From: Saccoglossus kowalevskii
Lineage: Eukaryota > Hemichordata > Enteropneusta > Harrimaniidae
Length of the DNA stretch: 32,012 bases
NCBI RefSeq assembly: GCF_000003605.2
Contig: NW_003156259.1
Span: 56,619-88,630 of the forward strand
Reading direction: 5' to 3'
Position numbers and translations under genes: made by a program. A model generated the notes under the pieces. That model saw nothing but the letters and a program-made list of their open reading frames with translations. It was not told where the DNA came from and searched no databases. This document shows positions 12,350 to 25,400 of this stretch, in pieces (positions within the stretch are counted from its first letter, which is position 1; every line of letters starts with the position of its first letter).

Positions 12350-12860
12350 AACATATTTTCATACCAATTAAGTGTCCCTTTACCGACCATCTCCAAGCCG
12401 AGTCTGTATGCTTCATTGACCAGTGTTTTCATTCTTTGTTTTTATTTTCTAGCCAACATTTTAAAATCTGTTTCATACTAGTAAGTAAAATAGAGTGTCT
12501 ACCTAAAATACATGTCAAGTTACTGGCTTTAGAGTTTACTTGTAAAATGTATTTACAAAATGTGTTAGGGAGTATGAAATATCGGGTCTAGTTGCAATCA
12601 TTAAACTTCCAACAATCACCCTGTAAAATTTATCATTCGATAATAGAGCCGACTACTCATGTATAGCTTTACAAGCTCTCATAGCACATGGTGTGGGCTT
12701 GAGATTACAATGACCCATGTCAAATTTGTCTAGCAAATGTTTCACTTATTTTGTTTGTTTCATCTTTATGGTGTCCTCACAGTAATCAAATTAAATACCA
12801 AGAAACCGAGACAAAACAACTAAATCCTTTGTTTTAAACTTTTGGAGACAGATTTATATT
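12350..12860 (-). mobile_element. Ty1/Copia retrotransposon Pol fossil
   Basis: Reading the minus strand from about 12850 downward gives Copia Pol: end of the reverse transcriptase (LLDKFDMGHCN then LKPTPCAM), a GSLMIATRPDISYS block, and a decayed run toward RNase H. This is the classic order of Copia RT, connection and RNase H. The piece is clearly broken with several interruptions and no LTRs were tied to it, so it is an old fragment. Confidence 0.75.
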
Positions 12861-13262
12861 CACTAGGACAGTCTTACTGTTGACGTACAACAAGTGTACA
12901 ACAACTCATTAAATATGCATGACTGTCTCAGCCAATCAGAAAACACATCACTTCTGAATGTGATGTTAAACATTGTGTTCGGCCATGGTACTACGAGCCT
13001 TAGGTTGATATGTATACGTGACACAATTACAAATAGCATTACAATATGTATGATAAATAAAACGTGTTAGGTAATATAAATTGCATATCTATAGATTATA
13101 TTTTTTGTTGTCTTAAATAGAATTGCATATATGACCTTGGTCATTCAAACCACCAGATTTTGCTGCTATGGTATAGTAATTATATTTAAAAAACTGTGTT
13201 ATTGGCAAGTCATCTCAAAATTTATGCAGCTTTTTTTATAATTGTATTCAATTTTGTTTTAG
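12861..13262 (+). other. Immediate upstream region of gene B
   Basis: It contains a canonical CCAAT box (CAGCCAATCAG near 12930), an ATATGCAT octamer-like site just before it, and a TATATTTAAAAAA stretch near 13182. These could be a proximal promoter for gene B if the first exon is not spliced from farther upstream. Confidence 0.3.
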
Positions 13263-13305
13263 TTTGTCAACCTGACCGATATTTTAACGAAGCTATTTCC
13301 CAATA
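13263..13305 (+). other. FASN-like: Gene B 5' UTR, probable start of a spliced exon
   Basis: ATTCAATTTTGTTTTAG just upstream is a good acceptor (AG at 13261-13262), so the coding exon probably begins at 13263 with 43 noncoding bases. An in-frame TAA at 13285-13287 before the ATG closes off any upstream coding. Confidence 0.5.
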
Positions 13306-13444
13306 ATGGAAACAGTTGTGGACGACGTTGTCATTAGCGGTATAGGATGCAGGTTGCCAGAATCTGATAATTTGGAGGAATTCTGGCAACATCTCATCAA
13401 CAAAGATGACATGGTAACTGAAGATAACAGAAGATGGGAACCAG
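13306..13444 (+). CDS. FASN-like: Gene B exon 1: KS N-terminus
   Basis: Starts [20 protein letters not shown], matching the FASN start MEEVVIAG...KLPES with four extra residues. The ATG follows an in-frame stop, and no other Met lies upstream. It ends at CCAG|GTATTT, phase 1, within RRWEPG. Confidence 0.95.
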
Positions 13445-16400
13445 GTATTTTATTTATACACATCTCATACGCAAAATAGCAATAGACTTTAAATTTATTT
13501 TTTTAATAACAACCTCCAACTCAGGCGATATTTGAAGGGAATGGGCGACATTATAGACCCGCCATACTCTCGGCATAATATCGACTCGACTTCGTTTAGT
13601 GTAATTTTCGATATAATGCCTCAAAATTACACTCCGTTGGTACTTTCATGATATCATCCCGTGGCGAAGCCGAGATATGATATCACGACCTACCTCCGAA
13701 TAAATTACACAAACAGGTTAAAAGTTTGTTGCACATTTATTGTTTTCAATCAAATATTATGTTGACACATTATACTGCTATAATTGGTCAGATATTTCCG
13801 GTAATAGTAAACACGCAATTGTTGTAAACAATTCTAGCTCCAGCGTCTTGCTTGTTTATAGTTTATGGATTCCAACATCCGCAGGAGATGACGTGTCGGA
13901 AGATTCATCAAGGTCGACGTTTACTTGCTTGGAGGTTGTAGCAGCTGCGGTACCATTCAAAATATCGCTTACCTTCTCCTCCTGGTTCTGTGTTGTGCGT
14001 TTATAAATAAGAACACCTGTAGATTAAAAAAACAACATTGTCAAGATAATTTAAACTTAATTAAGTTTTTCATGTGATCATGCATTCATTTAAAATTCTT
14101 TGAAAAATCAATCAGTAATAACATGATTTGCTACTTTTTTTAGTTAAGTCAGTTTACAGTGATATCAATATATTAATAATGTTCAAGTTTGATTACCTGC
14201 TACTGAGCGGTGTCCTCGGGTGGGCAGAGTGATGTGTACTTCTTGTACATTCTATTATGGCATTGGTGGGGGTTTTCAGCATTTGAATAATGCATTACCT
14301 ACTTTCATCTTACTCCACCTTAATTGCTTTTCGACACGTCTTCCACATACTTCAAATATGGCGTTTCATCTAATAACTCGTGTAAAGTGATTTGGGGTGG
14401 GTCAAAACGTAGAGCTCGATGTTCCATTCCGCTTCTGAGGGCAAAGTGTTTGCCATTTAGAAATACCATAGCGATAACAAGAACCCGGAGAGAATAGTCT
14501 CCTAGCAGCTTCATTTTCCACAGTCACGCGGTTTGGTAATCACCTCAGCTTTGTTTTTGATCCCAATCCCAAACTGGACAATATTTTCATTTCTGAATCG
14601 ACAAAAACCTTGGAATTCTTTATCACTTAGACCATTTAGAGGCGTTTGCAGCTCAGAACAAATGTAGCTTTGCCATGATCAAAAATAACAATGTTTTTGG
14701 AGGATAACAATTTCCATCCACTCTGCGCACCCCCAGAACGAATTTACTTAACCAATGAGTCAAGTCCACGACGGGCATTACTTCGATACAGTCACAAATT
14801 TTCACCTATTCATCAGTCGTTAATTCCAGTCGGGTGTTATTTCGTATCATGCCCATTCATTAAAAGTACGCATAGCCCACACGTTAAGTCGCCTTGTGTT
14901 TTTTGGAATTGAATTCTTAGCGACGGCCCGTACAGCAGAATCCGACACTGGGTCGCGAAAGCATCCACTCTGGATTTCCTGCAATACGATAAAACAAGTT
15001 GCATGTAAAGTCAAGTTTGCTTTTTTTAATACAAAGATATGATAAATCAGTAAAGTGTAGTCACTGAAGTGAGAAAATACTTCCTTGTGGACCAGGACCT
15101 GGTTCAATATCGACATTATCAAACCCGAGCTGATTCAAATATTCAGCTGCCTGCGTTGCTTCTATTAGTTTACGTAGCCAATCAAAGAACTTCAATATTG
15201 TGATTACCAAATGTTCGTGGCTTGATTGGTTGTATAAAACTAAGATGAACCCAGGTGCGGATGACGAATTCCACAAAATCTACGTATCAGTGTGTGTGTG
15301 TGTGTGGGGGGGCTATACCATTTTAAAACTCAGTGCTGTTATCGCCCACTTGCTTCATTACACAGGTTTTGGAAGGTTCTATTGTGTTGTAAGAGTTATT
15401 TCTCTATAACAGCAGGACACCCTCTCGTTGCGTATGTGTATTCCTACCGCGGTAGTCATGCGATATCTCACACACATTCTTTCTATTGTAAACTTATTTA
15501 GTTTTGATTTAGCGAGGAATTAGATCACTTTCTGGCTTAAAGTTTCTATAAAATATGATGCGGTACTTTGTGAAGTGTTTTATTTTTGTGTTTTTTTTTT
15601 CAAATACGCTCAAAACTAATTATATATATATGTAATTTATTTTGGCAGACTATTATCCAAGGAAGTGTGTGTGATACTAGTACTGAATTTATGTGTCTGG
15701 ATTTTTCATCAGTCGTCGATATTCAAAAAGAAAGCTACACCAAGATCCGAAATGAACTGATCATAAAATGTCCATCGCAATGTTCGGGGTTCGCTGTAAA
15801 CAATATGAAGTATAAGTAAGGTAATGAGTGATGATTTCTGTGTTACATTTCAGGTATCCATGGATTACCAAGGAAAAGTGGCAAAATTAAAGATCTAAGC
15901 AGATTTGATGCTTCCTTTTTTGGTGTTCATCCAAAACAAGCAAACACCATGGACCCGCAGCTGAGAATACTCATGGAGTTAACTTACGAAGCAATAGTGG
16001 ATGCAGGTATGTTTACTACCCTCACAGACAATCAACCATATTCATTTGTCTTTTGGACGTAATACATTTGATTCCTAATGACAAAGTTTTGTTTTATTTG
16101 TGTCAGGTATTGATCCCCAGATATTGAGAGGCACCAATACTGGTGTATTTGTTGGTTCTAACGGCTCGGAAACATTTGAAGCACTCACCAGTGACGCCGA
16201 GGCATCACTTGGATACAGCATGACTGGTTGTTGTCCCGCTATGTTTGCTAATAGAATATCTTATTTCTTTGACTTCAAGGGTGAATATTAAATCAATACA
16301 TATTTCTGATAACAAAGATATCTCATTTATATCACAGGATGTAAACGTTTTTCTTTAGAGTAACAAATGTTACTGTCATATGACTTGCATGCAAATTTAA

Positions 16401-19400
16401 TTCAAATGTAGAATATGTCCCTGATCAGATTTCAACAAGCAGCACACAGACGTTGCTTTCAGACGCTAAATACTTTGGTAGTTTACTAGTTAATTTAACA
16501 TTTTTTGTGAGCATAAGCGGAATAGCTGCAAGAGATTATATATTTCTGAAAATAGATGTATTCTTTGACTCTAGCCTAACATATTTCAAGTTAATTTCTG
16601 GAAATTATTGTGTGTTGATTTCTTGCACTCATTCAGTCTTCAGTCATATGAGAGCGGGTGACGCAAGTGTATCCCTTCATATTCCTGCTACCATCAATGT
16701 ACATTACACGCAATGGCGGTAGAAAATAAATCATTTTGCTGCCTTGCTCATAATATGATAGCGGCGACCATTTGTGAATGAACTCTGTTAGTCAATATTT
16801 TGATCTATGCAGTTTTCTTGTACAGGGCCAAGTTATCTGCTAAATACAGCATGCTCATCCAGTTTACTTGCAATGGAACATGCATTGAGAGCTATCCGCA
16901 GTGGTCAGTGTGATGCCGCCATTGTAGCTGGTGTTAATATAAATGTCAAACCCAATACATCAGTGCAGTTTATGAAGCTTGGTATGCTGTCCCCCGAGGG
17001 ACAGTGCAAGTCATTTGACGAACAAGGTGATTGTTATACAATACAATACGATACTAAAATAACAATAAAAACATTTTGGAACTGAACGCACGCACTACTA
17101 CCTACATGCACCACTCAGCTACTGAAAAAAAGAACTACTTGCACGTCTCGTTAAACACGAACACACTGGTCTTGCCACGTGTGATGTCTCTAACTTTGTT
17201 TCAATTAGAGAAAAATAATGGCAATACAAATGCGATATTTTATCTCAGACGTCAAGATAACACTTTTTATGAAAATCAAACTCAAAATTCTACACAATTT
17301 TTACATTAACCTGTACACACCTGATGCCATTGGCATTTATGCTCAAAATAATATTATATTTGAATTTCCCACATAACAGCATTGGCTATGCCAATCAGCT
17401 GTCTTCTGCTCATTCTTGCCCTAGACCAAGAAAAGGAATTTGATAAAATAAATCATAGATATCTCTAACACGCTTTTTGCATTTAGTTTTTGTGACTGGT
17501 TCATTTCCAGCATTCGCCTCATTTATTCTCATGCCCAGTCTCGGGTTCGCGTTACTTGCAGCCTCACTTCCCCAACACAGTGGCTCGGGGTATTTGGAAA
17601 GGAAATATCCACTGCCCTCTACGTTATAGGCATTGAATCTCTATTCCATAACATCGGAAAGATGTTGAAGGATTGGTCATACCATACAGTCATAAACAGC
17701 ACTGTAAACTTACTAATTATGCTGATGACGTCAAATTGTTGTTCGAAAACAGTATTTCAGTTCACTGGTTCAAATTTATAATCGGGCATAAAACTTCAAA
17801 TCTTCAATAATCAGAAACAAATCTTCAATAATCAGAAGGGTTATGGGCTGCACTTACTCTCCTCTCAACTGGGCGTGGGATTGAACATGTTGGGAAATAT
17901 ATGGTAACTCAATATACGGAAAAAATAAAAAATGATAAAATGGCCCAACTTTAGTCTGTGCATAGGGATAACATGTTTACAATTTAATTTCAGGCAATGG
18001 CTATTGTAGATCTGAAGGCTGTGTTTCAATGCTAATGATGAGGTCCTCTAATGCTAAGAGAGTATATTCGACTGTAATCCACGGTGGAACTAACAATGAC
18101 GGATATAAAGAACAAGGTGAATTTGTATACATTCAATATATATGTGTTCACCTGTTATGTTTTAAATTGTAACCAAATACAACTCAGATAAATAGACTGT
18201 AGCCACTGACATCTGAGCAATGACAACTTAACTGACAATTAATCATATAACAAATCACTCTTGAATGACGCAGTTGTGCATAACACTAACTGATATAATA
18301 CGGTTCTTTTAATTTATGCCAGCCATGATAACATCAACATGAATATATTAGAAAAATTCATTACTTTTTCAGGTGTTACGTTTCCGTCGGGAAATGAACA
18401 GAAAAAACTTATACACAGAGTTTACAAAGAAGCAGGCATTGACCCAAAAGATGTTGCATATGTTGAAGCTCATGGAACAGGTACAAAGGTCGGTGACCCA
18501 CAAGAAATCAATGCTATTGTTGATGTCTTTGGTAAAAATAGAAACAAAGACAACCCTCTACTTGTTGGTTCTGTTAAATCAAACATGGGTCACCCGGAAC
18601 CCGCTGCTGGACTTGCTGCTGTTACCAAAATAATTCTAGCCATGGAAAAGGGAATCATTCCACCAAATCTACATTTCAATAATGCCAACCTTGATATACC
18701 GGGACTACATGATGGTAGAATTAAAGTAGTAGATGAACCTATGGAATTACCAGATGGTTTGGTTGGGATTAATTCATTCGGTTTTGGTGGTTCCAATGTT
18801 CATTTGATTCTTAAACCAAATAGCAAAAGATCGTCACACATTCCAAAAAGCGATGTTAGACTGTTACACTGTTGTGCCCGAACTATGGAGGGTTTGGATA
18901 ATTTACTGTCCCAAGTTGAGGAGTATGCGAAAATGCCAGATTTTGTCTCATTGATGAATAATATTTGCAACCAGCCTGCAACAGGATTTACATACAGGGG
19001 ATACAAGATTGTAAACAGTGAGAATAAAATACAAGAAACACAGCAGATAATAAACTATGAGACTAGACCAATATGGTAAGATAAATTAGTATATTATGAA
19101 CATAAAAATGCGGAACACGGAATACGATTAATGGCATTGACCACGCGCCTTAACATTATTCAAACAATTCAAACACTTGTTCGGTGTTACTTATTCAGTT
19201 TGACTGTCCCTTGCGACAAGCTCATGTCCACTAGCAATGTCACCTCTATGATCTTAAACCATTTGAACTTGTATATTGTGTTATTTATTACAAACAAAAT
19301 AATCAGAGGCGATATCAATCGAGTGGGTAGGGAGGTCAGTGTCATGTATGTATGTGCGTGTTCTGGTTTTATTGAACTCACCATGCATGCCAACCAAGTT

Positions 19401-22400
19401 TCATTGTTCTAATTTTTGACTATTGAGTTTAAAACAATGGACGAGTGCTTCAGTGCTATTTTTAGAACATATGGTTTGTTTCTGTGTTTATTCAGTGAAA
19501 TTACTGACAGTGTAATGGAGGGGGGAATGCATTAAAAATGTTTTCTTGGTTATGCGTGGAGTTTCAATAGTAACTATCAATATTTAATTTTGTATATTGC
19601 TGTATTAGGTATATATTTTCTGGTATGGGTACACAATGGCAAGGCATGGGTCAAGACTTGATGAAACTAAACACATATAAGGAATCTATCTTGAAATGTA
19701 CAGAGGCATTAAAAGACACAAACATCAATGTGTATGATATGATAATGAACAGTGATGAAAATACGTACAAAGACGTGGTCAAATCATGTGTAGGAATTAT
19801 AGCAATTCAGGTGAGAAATAGAAATTACATGTTTTTCAATTTCTATATCTGTGATTACACAACAATGTCATACCTATAACACATGAGCTTTCGCAGGAAC
19901 TGACTTAGAAAATAATATTCACAGTACCCCATCAAAAATAAACATTATTCAACGAATTGTGAAAAGTGAATCTAAAGGGGCTGCAATTAGAGCTAGACAC
20001 AAGCTGTTTAATGGGAATGATGCGCCTCGTTTTTTGTTTAATGTTGAAAAACATAATGTTTGCAAAAAATGATGTCACCCGAAAGACCCAATCACAGATT
20101 CGCCTGCTAGTATAAGGATTTTGCTTGAAAACTGTTATTCTAACGTGATTTCACTAGATCTTGTCTCATATGAGGCACATGATACCATACTATAATATCT
20201 CCCTGAACTGTTTGACAATACAAAACAAATGTTGACGCCCTAATAACTGTTGACGAACTATCAAAATACGTCACAATATTATCAACTGGTCGCCTGGTGT
20301 CGCAAATCTCCCAGGCGAATTCTATAAACATTTATGGTCTGTTTTATGTCAAAATATGTTTAAATGTATTTTGATGGATTTCTCTCCTTGCCCTGTCGCA
20401 CTGCTTCGCAAAAATGGGCGGCAAGTCAGGCTTCTATGGTCTATAAAATATTAACTAAAATGATCTCACTCAGACAAAAACATGTACTTTCTGAAATATA
20501 CTGCTGACACGGTAGAAAAATATTTGACAGTATTAATAATGTGCGTGATGTAATTTTGTATTAAAATATTACCAATAAACACGAAATGGGCTTTGATCGC
20601 GTTTATTGGTATATACACGCCTGTGTTACATACTAGGTCAAAGTTCATGTATTACAAATTACCAATCATGCAAGGTTGTTAAATGAACATGGCGTCCGTC
20701 TAAGTACATTGTACCTTTATTGTCTAGTCGTCTTTACCAGATTGCTGCATTCACAAGGCATAACGGTGTTCACCAAGATTTTTTATTCAAATCATTACAG
20801 TCATTTTGTTTTTGTTGTAATATTATTAAATACATTCAGTTAATCTATTCTGACACAAGTCTGGTATGGGTGAATAGAATGAGAAAGAAGAATGTTCTCT
20901 GTCTCGTCAGCTGTACACCATTGTCATAGAACCACTCCTATATAAAATAAAGATCAAATTCAAATACGATTACAACACAAAACTCGGATGGCAACGAATT
21001 CATCTTACAACATATGTAAGCTGGTGACATTACTTTCTTCATAATGAGAAATAGTGACTTTCACTAATTGAGTCAATGGTTGGCGTGGCGAGTATATGAA
21101 AATGCAAGTAATGCGTGAATGAACCTAAATCTCAAGGATAGTGGATTGGTCACATATACACCACTGAGTATCAGCTGGAATAATGAAGGTCTACATGTTC
21201 TAGGTACATATATTGGAAATATCTCTCATTATTGTCTCGAAACTGATAGATAAGGTATCCTTGTGTCCACCTAAAATAGTTATTGATGAGCTTCAAGAAC
21301 TGTTTTTAAATAGATGTCACCTGATTTGCAAAGGGAATGTTTATTTTCCTGTCGGTGAAGGTTACAAGGCCCATTAACCTTCACACTCACATTTCTAGTT
21401 CAAAATATACCCAATGCTGCTTTATTCTATCTTTCAACATCCTTGCCTTACAACTCATCAACTTCTATTGCAACAGGTAAATATATTTGTAATTTCCAGA
21501 AATTATCAAAAATAATCCGTCATTTTATCGCCATCTGCTGCGAAGCACTAGGAATAATACAGAAAAGTGAAATAACAGTTTGTTGAAGAAACTTATTTTG
21601 TCAAGATGACACAAGCATTTGCCATTTTCAGGTCGGTTTGATAGACCTCCTAAAGTCCATGGGTGTGGAACCTGATGGTATTATTGGACATTCAATTGGC
21701 GAGTTAGGTTGCGGTTATGCTGATGGCTGCCTTACTGCTGAAGAGACTGTTCTTGCTGCTTACTGGAGAGGCAAGTGTGTGATTGATGCTGCACTACCTG
21801 CTGGTGGCATGGCTGCTGTTGGTAAGTTATCTTTCCAGGCCAGACAAATAACCCATCGTTTTTTTCTTTTGTTTATTGTAAGGCAATTGCTAAACTATAC
21901 ATCTATTTCTATTAACCTATTTTAGTTGTGGCGCTCCCAACATGTCTTGGAATATATAATGCATGTATTTGTTTTTGTTTGTTGTTTTAGGTTTGTCATG
22001 GGAAGAAGCTAAATTGATGTGTCCTGATGACGTGGTTGCTGCATGTCATAATGCAGAAGACACTGTCACAATATCAGGACCAAAATCTAAAGTTGCCGAC
22101 TTTGTTAGTGATCTGAAACAGCGAGGCATATTTGCTAAAGAAATATACAGTTCAAATGTTGCATTCCACTCCAACTACATGACCAAGGTTGCACCAACTT
22201 TGAAAAATGCTTTAACGAAAGTAATAAGTTTATTTATACTGTTATATAATTCACATATTCATATGTATGTGTCCCAGTTAATACAAAAAGTGGGTGGCAT
22301 TTGTTACTAGTTATTCACATGGATTCAGCAAGCACAAAACAAAATATTAAACAGTGTTGCGGCCTATACCATGCATACAACCCATATCAACATTAATGGT

Positions 22401-25400
22401 ATGCCTGTAAGGTCAACAGATGCATGTGTTGGACTGGGCCTGGTAAAATGATATTATTCATTAATCATTAACTTGCCTTGGATTCCATTATAGAATGATT
22501 GCAATACAGCTTTGTTACATTCGATTATTCATGTTGTGGTTTTGTATATTTTATTGTAGGTAATCAATAACCCTCGTCAGAGATCATCACGATGGATCTG
22601 TTCCTCCATTCCGCAAGACAAATGGAACACCAAACTAGCCAAGTATAGCTCAGCTGACTACCATGTAAATAATCTGGTCAATCCTGTGTTATTTAAAGAA
22701 GCCTTGTCCCATATACCATCCAATGCTATCACAATTGAAGTTTCCTCACATTGCCTGCTGCAAGCTGTTCTGAAGCGCTCTCTCAGTCCAAGCAGTGCTA
22801 TCATAGGTCTCATGAAGCGCAACTATCAAAACAATCTTGAATTTTTCTTGTCTAACATTGGAAAATGTTATCTCAATGGAATGACATTAAACATCAACAA
22901 ACTATTCCCAGAAGTCCCGTATCCGGTTATAAGAAATACGCCATCCATCGCTCCATTGATTCATTGGGACCACTCACAGCAATGGCATGTCCCGGAAGCC
23001 AAAGATTTCTCTACGGGAATTGGGCAGAGTAATGTAGTGGTCTCGTACATAATTGGTAAGATCTTATCCCATACATCATGAAATACAATTAGTGCTAACT
23101 AGTCTTTATCTTTAATAATGCATGGCAACATCGTTTCTATTTTGAAATTATTTGACATTTTGCTCTGTGACACGAGATGAAAAAGTTCCATAATTATTCA
23201 TATTAACTTTTGATTGACATACATTCGTTTACTGTGAGATCAGTTTGATTCATAATTTCAATTTTTTGATTCATAGCTCAATGTCAAAATGTCGATTTGA
23301 AAAATGGAATATTGCGTTGATACCCTTCATCAAAATTGACTGTCATCTAATGTGTACAGCACAAGAGTAAGCGTTGGACAAAAAACTTTCTTCTCAGTCT
23401 TTGGTAAAATTACAGTGCTAAAAAAGTGTCATAATGTCATTAATTACATATACTGCATCAATGATAGTTACGCCCAAACACATTTCAAAAACGTTCAACA
23501 TTCAACACATAAAAAGGCAAATAGTAATCAGCAATTTTGAAAACGGGGGATTACAAATGGTGGATGTCGAGGCATTGATAAAAGCACTGCATTGTAATTG
23601 AATAGATAGGTTTAGTGGAGGGAGAAACAAAACGTGTGCTACTATTGCTGAGCTGATTTAGATAAGTCGGTTCTGAATTACATAACACAAACTCTACCAG
23701 AATTTTTGTTCGGGAAATATTGAACAGTTGGTAAGAATTAAATGAGAAAACTGAACATTTAGAACAAAGCTTTGAAACGATTAGCAAATAAATACTGTGG
23801 GGTAATTAATACATAAAAAACATGATTTTATGAAGAGAGGATCAGTTCTGGACTCATTTGTATTAATGAAGTATTTCAAGATACTGACTTTATACACATG
23901 TAAACTTACAAATTAAAGGGAATTGATTACACAATACAGTGAATTAAAAAGGGCAATTCCCTTACAAAGGTATGACATTATGAAAACAAATACAAATGCA
24001 AGCAACAACAAAAATGCTTCTGTAATCAGTGAGAAACATGTGATATTTAATAAAAACTGGTCAAAAGCAGATGCCATGCAAGGGAATTGCAAACTGTAAT
24101 TACATGTGGCTGTACAACAAGATTCCACATCCTCATAACTTGTGAAAGTGGAAAATCTCTAGTAAAGCAACGTATGTTTAATGTTGTGAAGCAGACAATT
24201 GTAAACATTTTATTTCCGATTGTAACATAGTAACACGTTTTTGGTGTTCAATTGTATAATTGTGGAACCGTATTATAAAAACAAAATATACCATGGAGTT
24301 TAGACATATCATTCTTGGATTTGAAAAAGATTGGCTTGAGTCAGATCTATTTAATCTTATTATATCAGTAGCTGATGCAATATACAAGGCAAGAGTAAAG
24401 AATATTCAAAGATACTTTGTGGACGAGTTATATCATATTAACTATAAAATACAGAAGTTTTAAAAGAAATTATTAAATGTATTTAAACAAGTAACAATGT
24501 AAAAATAGAGTGCACACATGGGTGTATATGTATATATCTCTTGCATTGTGTATAGTATAAAATTCAAATTTTATTGTGTGGTATCAGACTGTTTTCCCGG
24601 TGTTATTTCCGAGTCCGCGGTTGGTGGGGCGCTGTCGGGCTCGGGGTGTGACTGACTAAAAACATGAGAGACGTTGTTAACGATGTCTTTGGGAGAAGGG
24701 GGAATTGAAATCGCCATGTTTGTGGTCAGCCATGTTCTCGCGCCGGGCATTGGCTTGCTTCCGCAGTAGAGGTACAGGCTAAACATAAGGCATAGATTCA
24801 TATATTCAGAAAAGAAAGATATGCAATTATGTATCATATGGCATTATATTATATTATGTTATATTACACTTAAAACAATACTAAGCGTGCAAATACAATA
24901 CCTTCGCGTTTGTCGAATCCCATGCAATGGTTGACTTCATCGCGACACTAATACCTTTCTTTGTCTTACTTTTACGTTTGAATTTATGCAAACATGGGAT
25001 CTCGCAATGACCGGAAAATTGTCTATTCAGCGAGTTTCAAATGTCCTAATAGCTTTCTATTGTATAAAATGAAAACTCCCATAATACACTTCACATCTGT
25101 AAACTATCATAATCAGTTCTGAATTTCACTTGAACTGCCTTAACGTGGTAGCAGTACTTGACATATTTTTTGTCTCCGACACTTTCTTTTTTTTCGATTT
25201 ACAGAATTTATTTACTTGAAAATATGACATTCATTAATCGCCTAATGTAAGATAGAACATACTAAAAATTATAGCATAAATCAACACTGACAGATTACAA
25301 TTCAGATATTAACTCAGCTATCATTTGTTTTGTTGCTCCACTAATTAGTTATAGTAGTTTTATTGTCCCACTAGCTAGTGATATTTCCCACTAGTTAGTG

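Noticed and set aside
15586-15819. 77-codon open frame just upstream of exon 2, with an acceptor-like TTTTGGCAG
   Set aside because: Joined to exon 1 in phase 1 it meets a stop within a few codons, and exon 1 to exon 2 already reproduces the FASN sequence without a gap.
18590-19006. Minus-strand open frames over exon 6
   Set aside because: Shadows of the KS coding sequence on the opposite strand.
19071-19079. TGG followed by TAA, which looks like the end of a short KS-only protein
   Set aside because: TG|GTAAGA is a strong donor and exon 7 completes the Trp codon and continues the MAT motif in frame.
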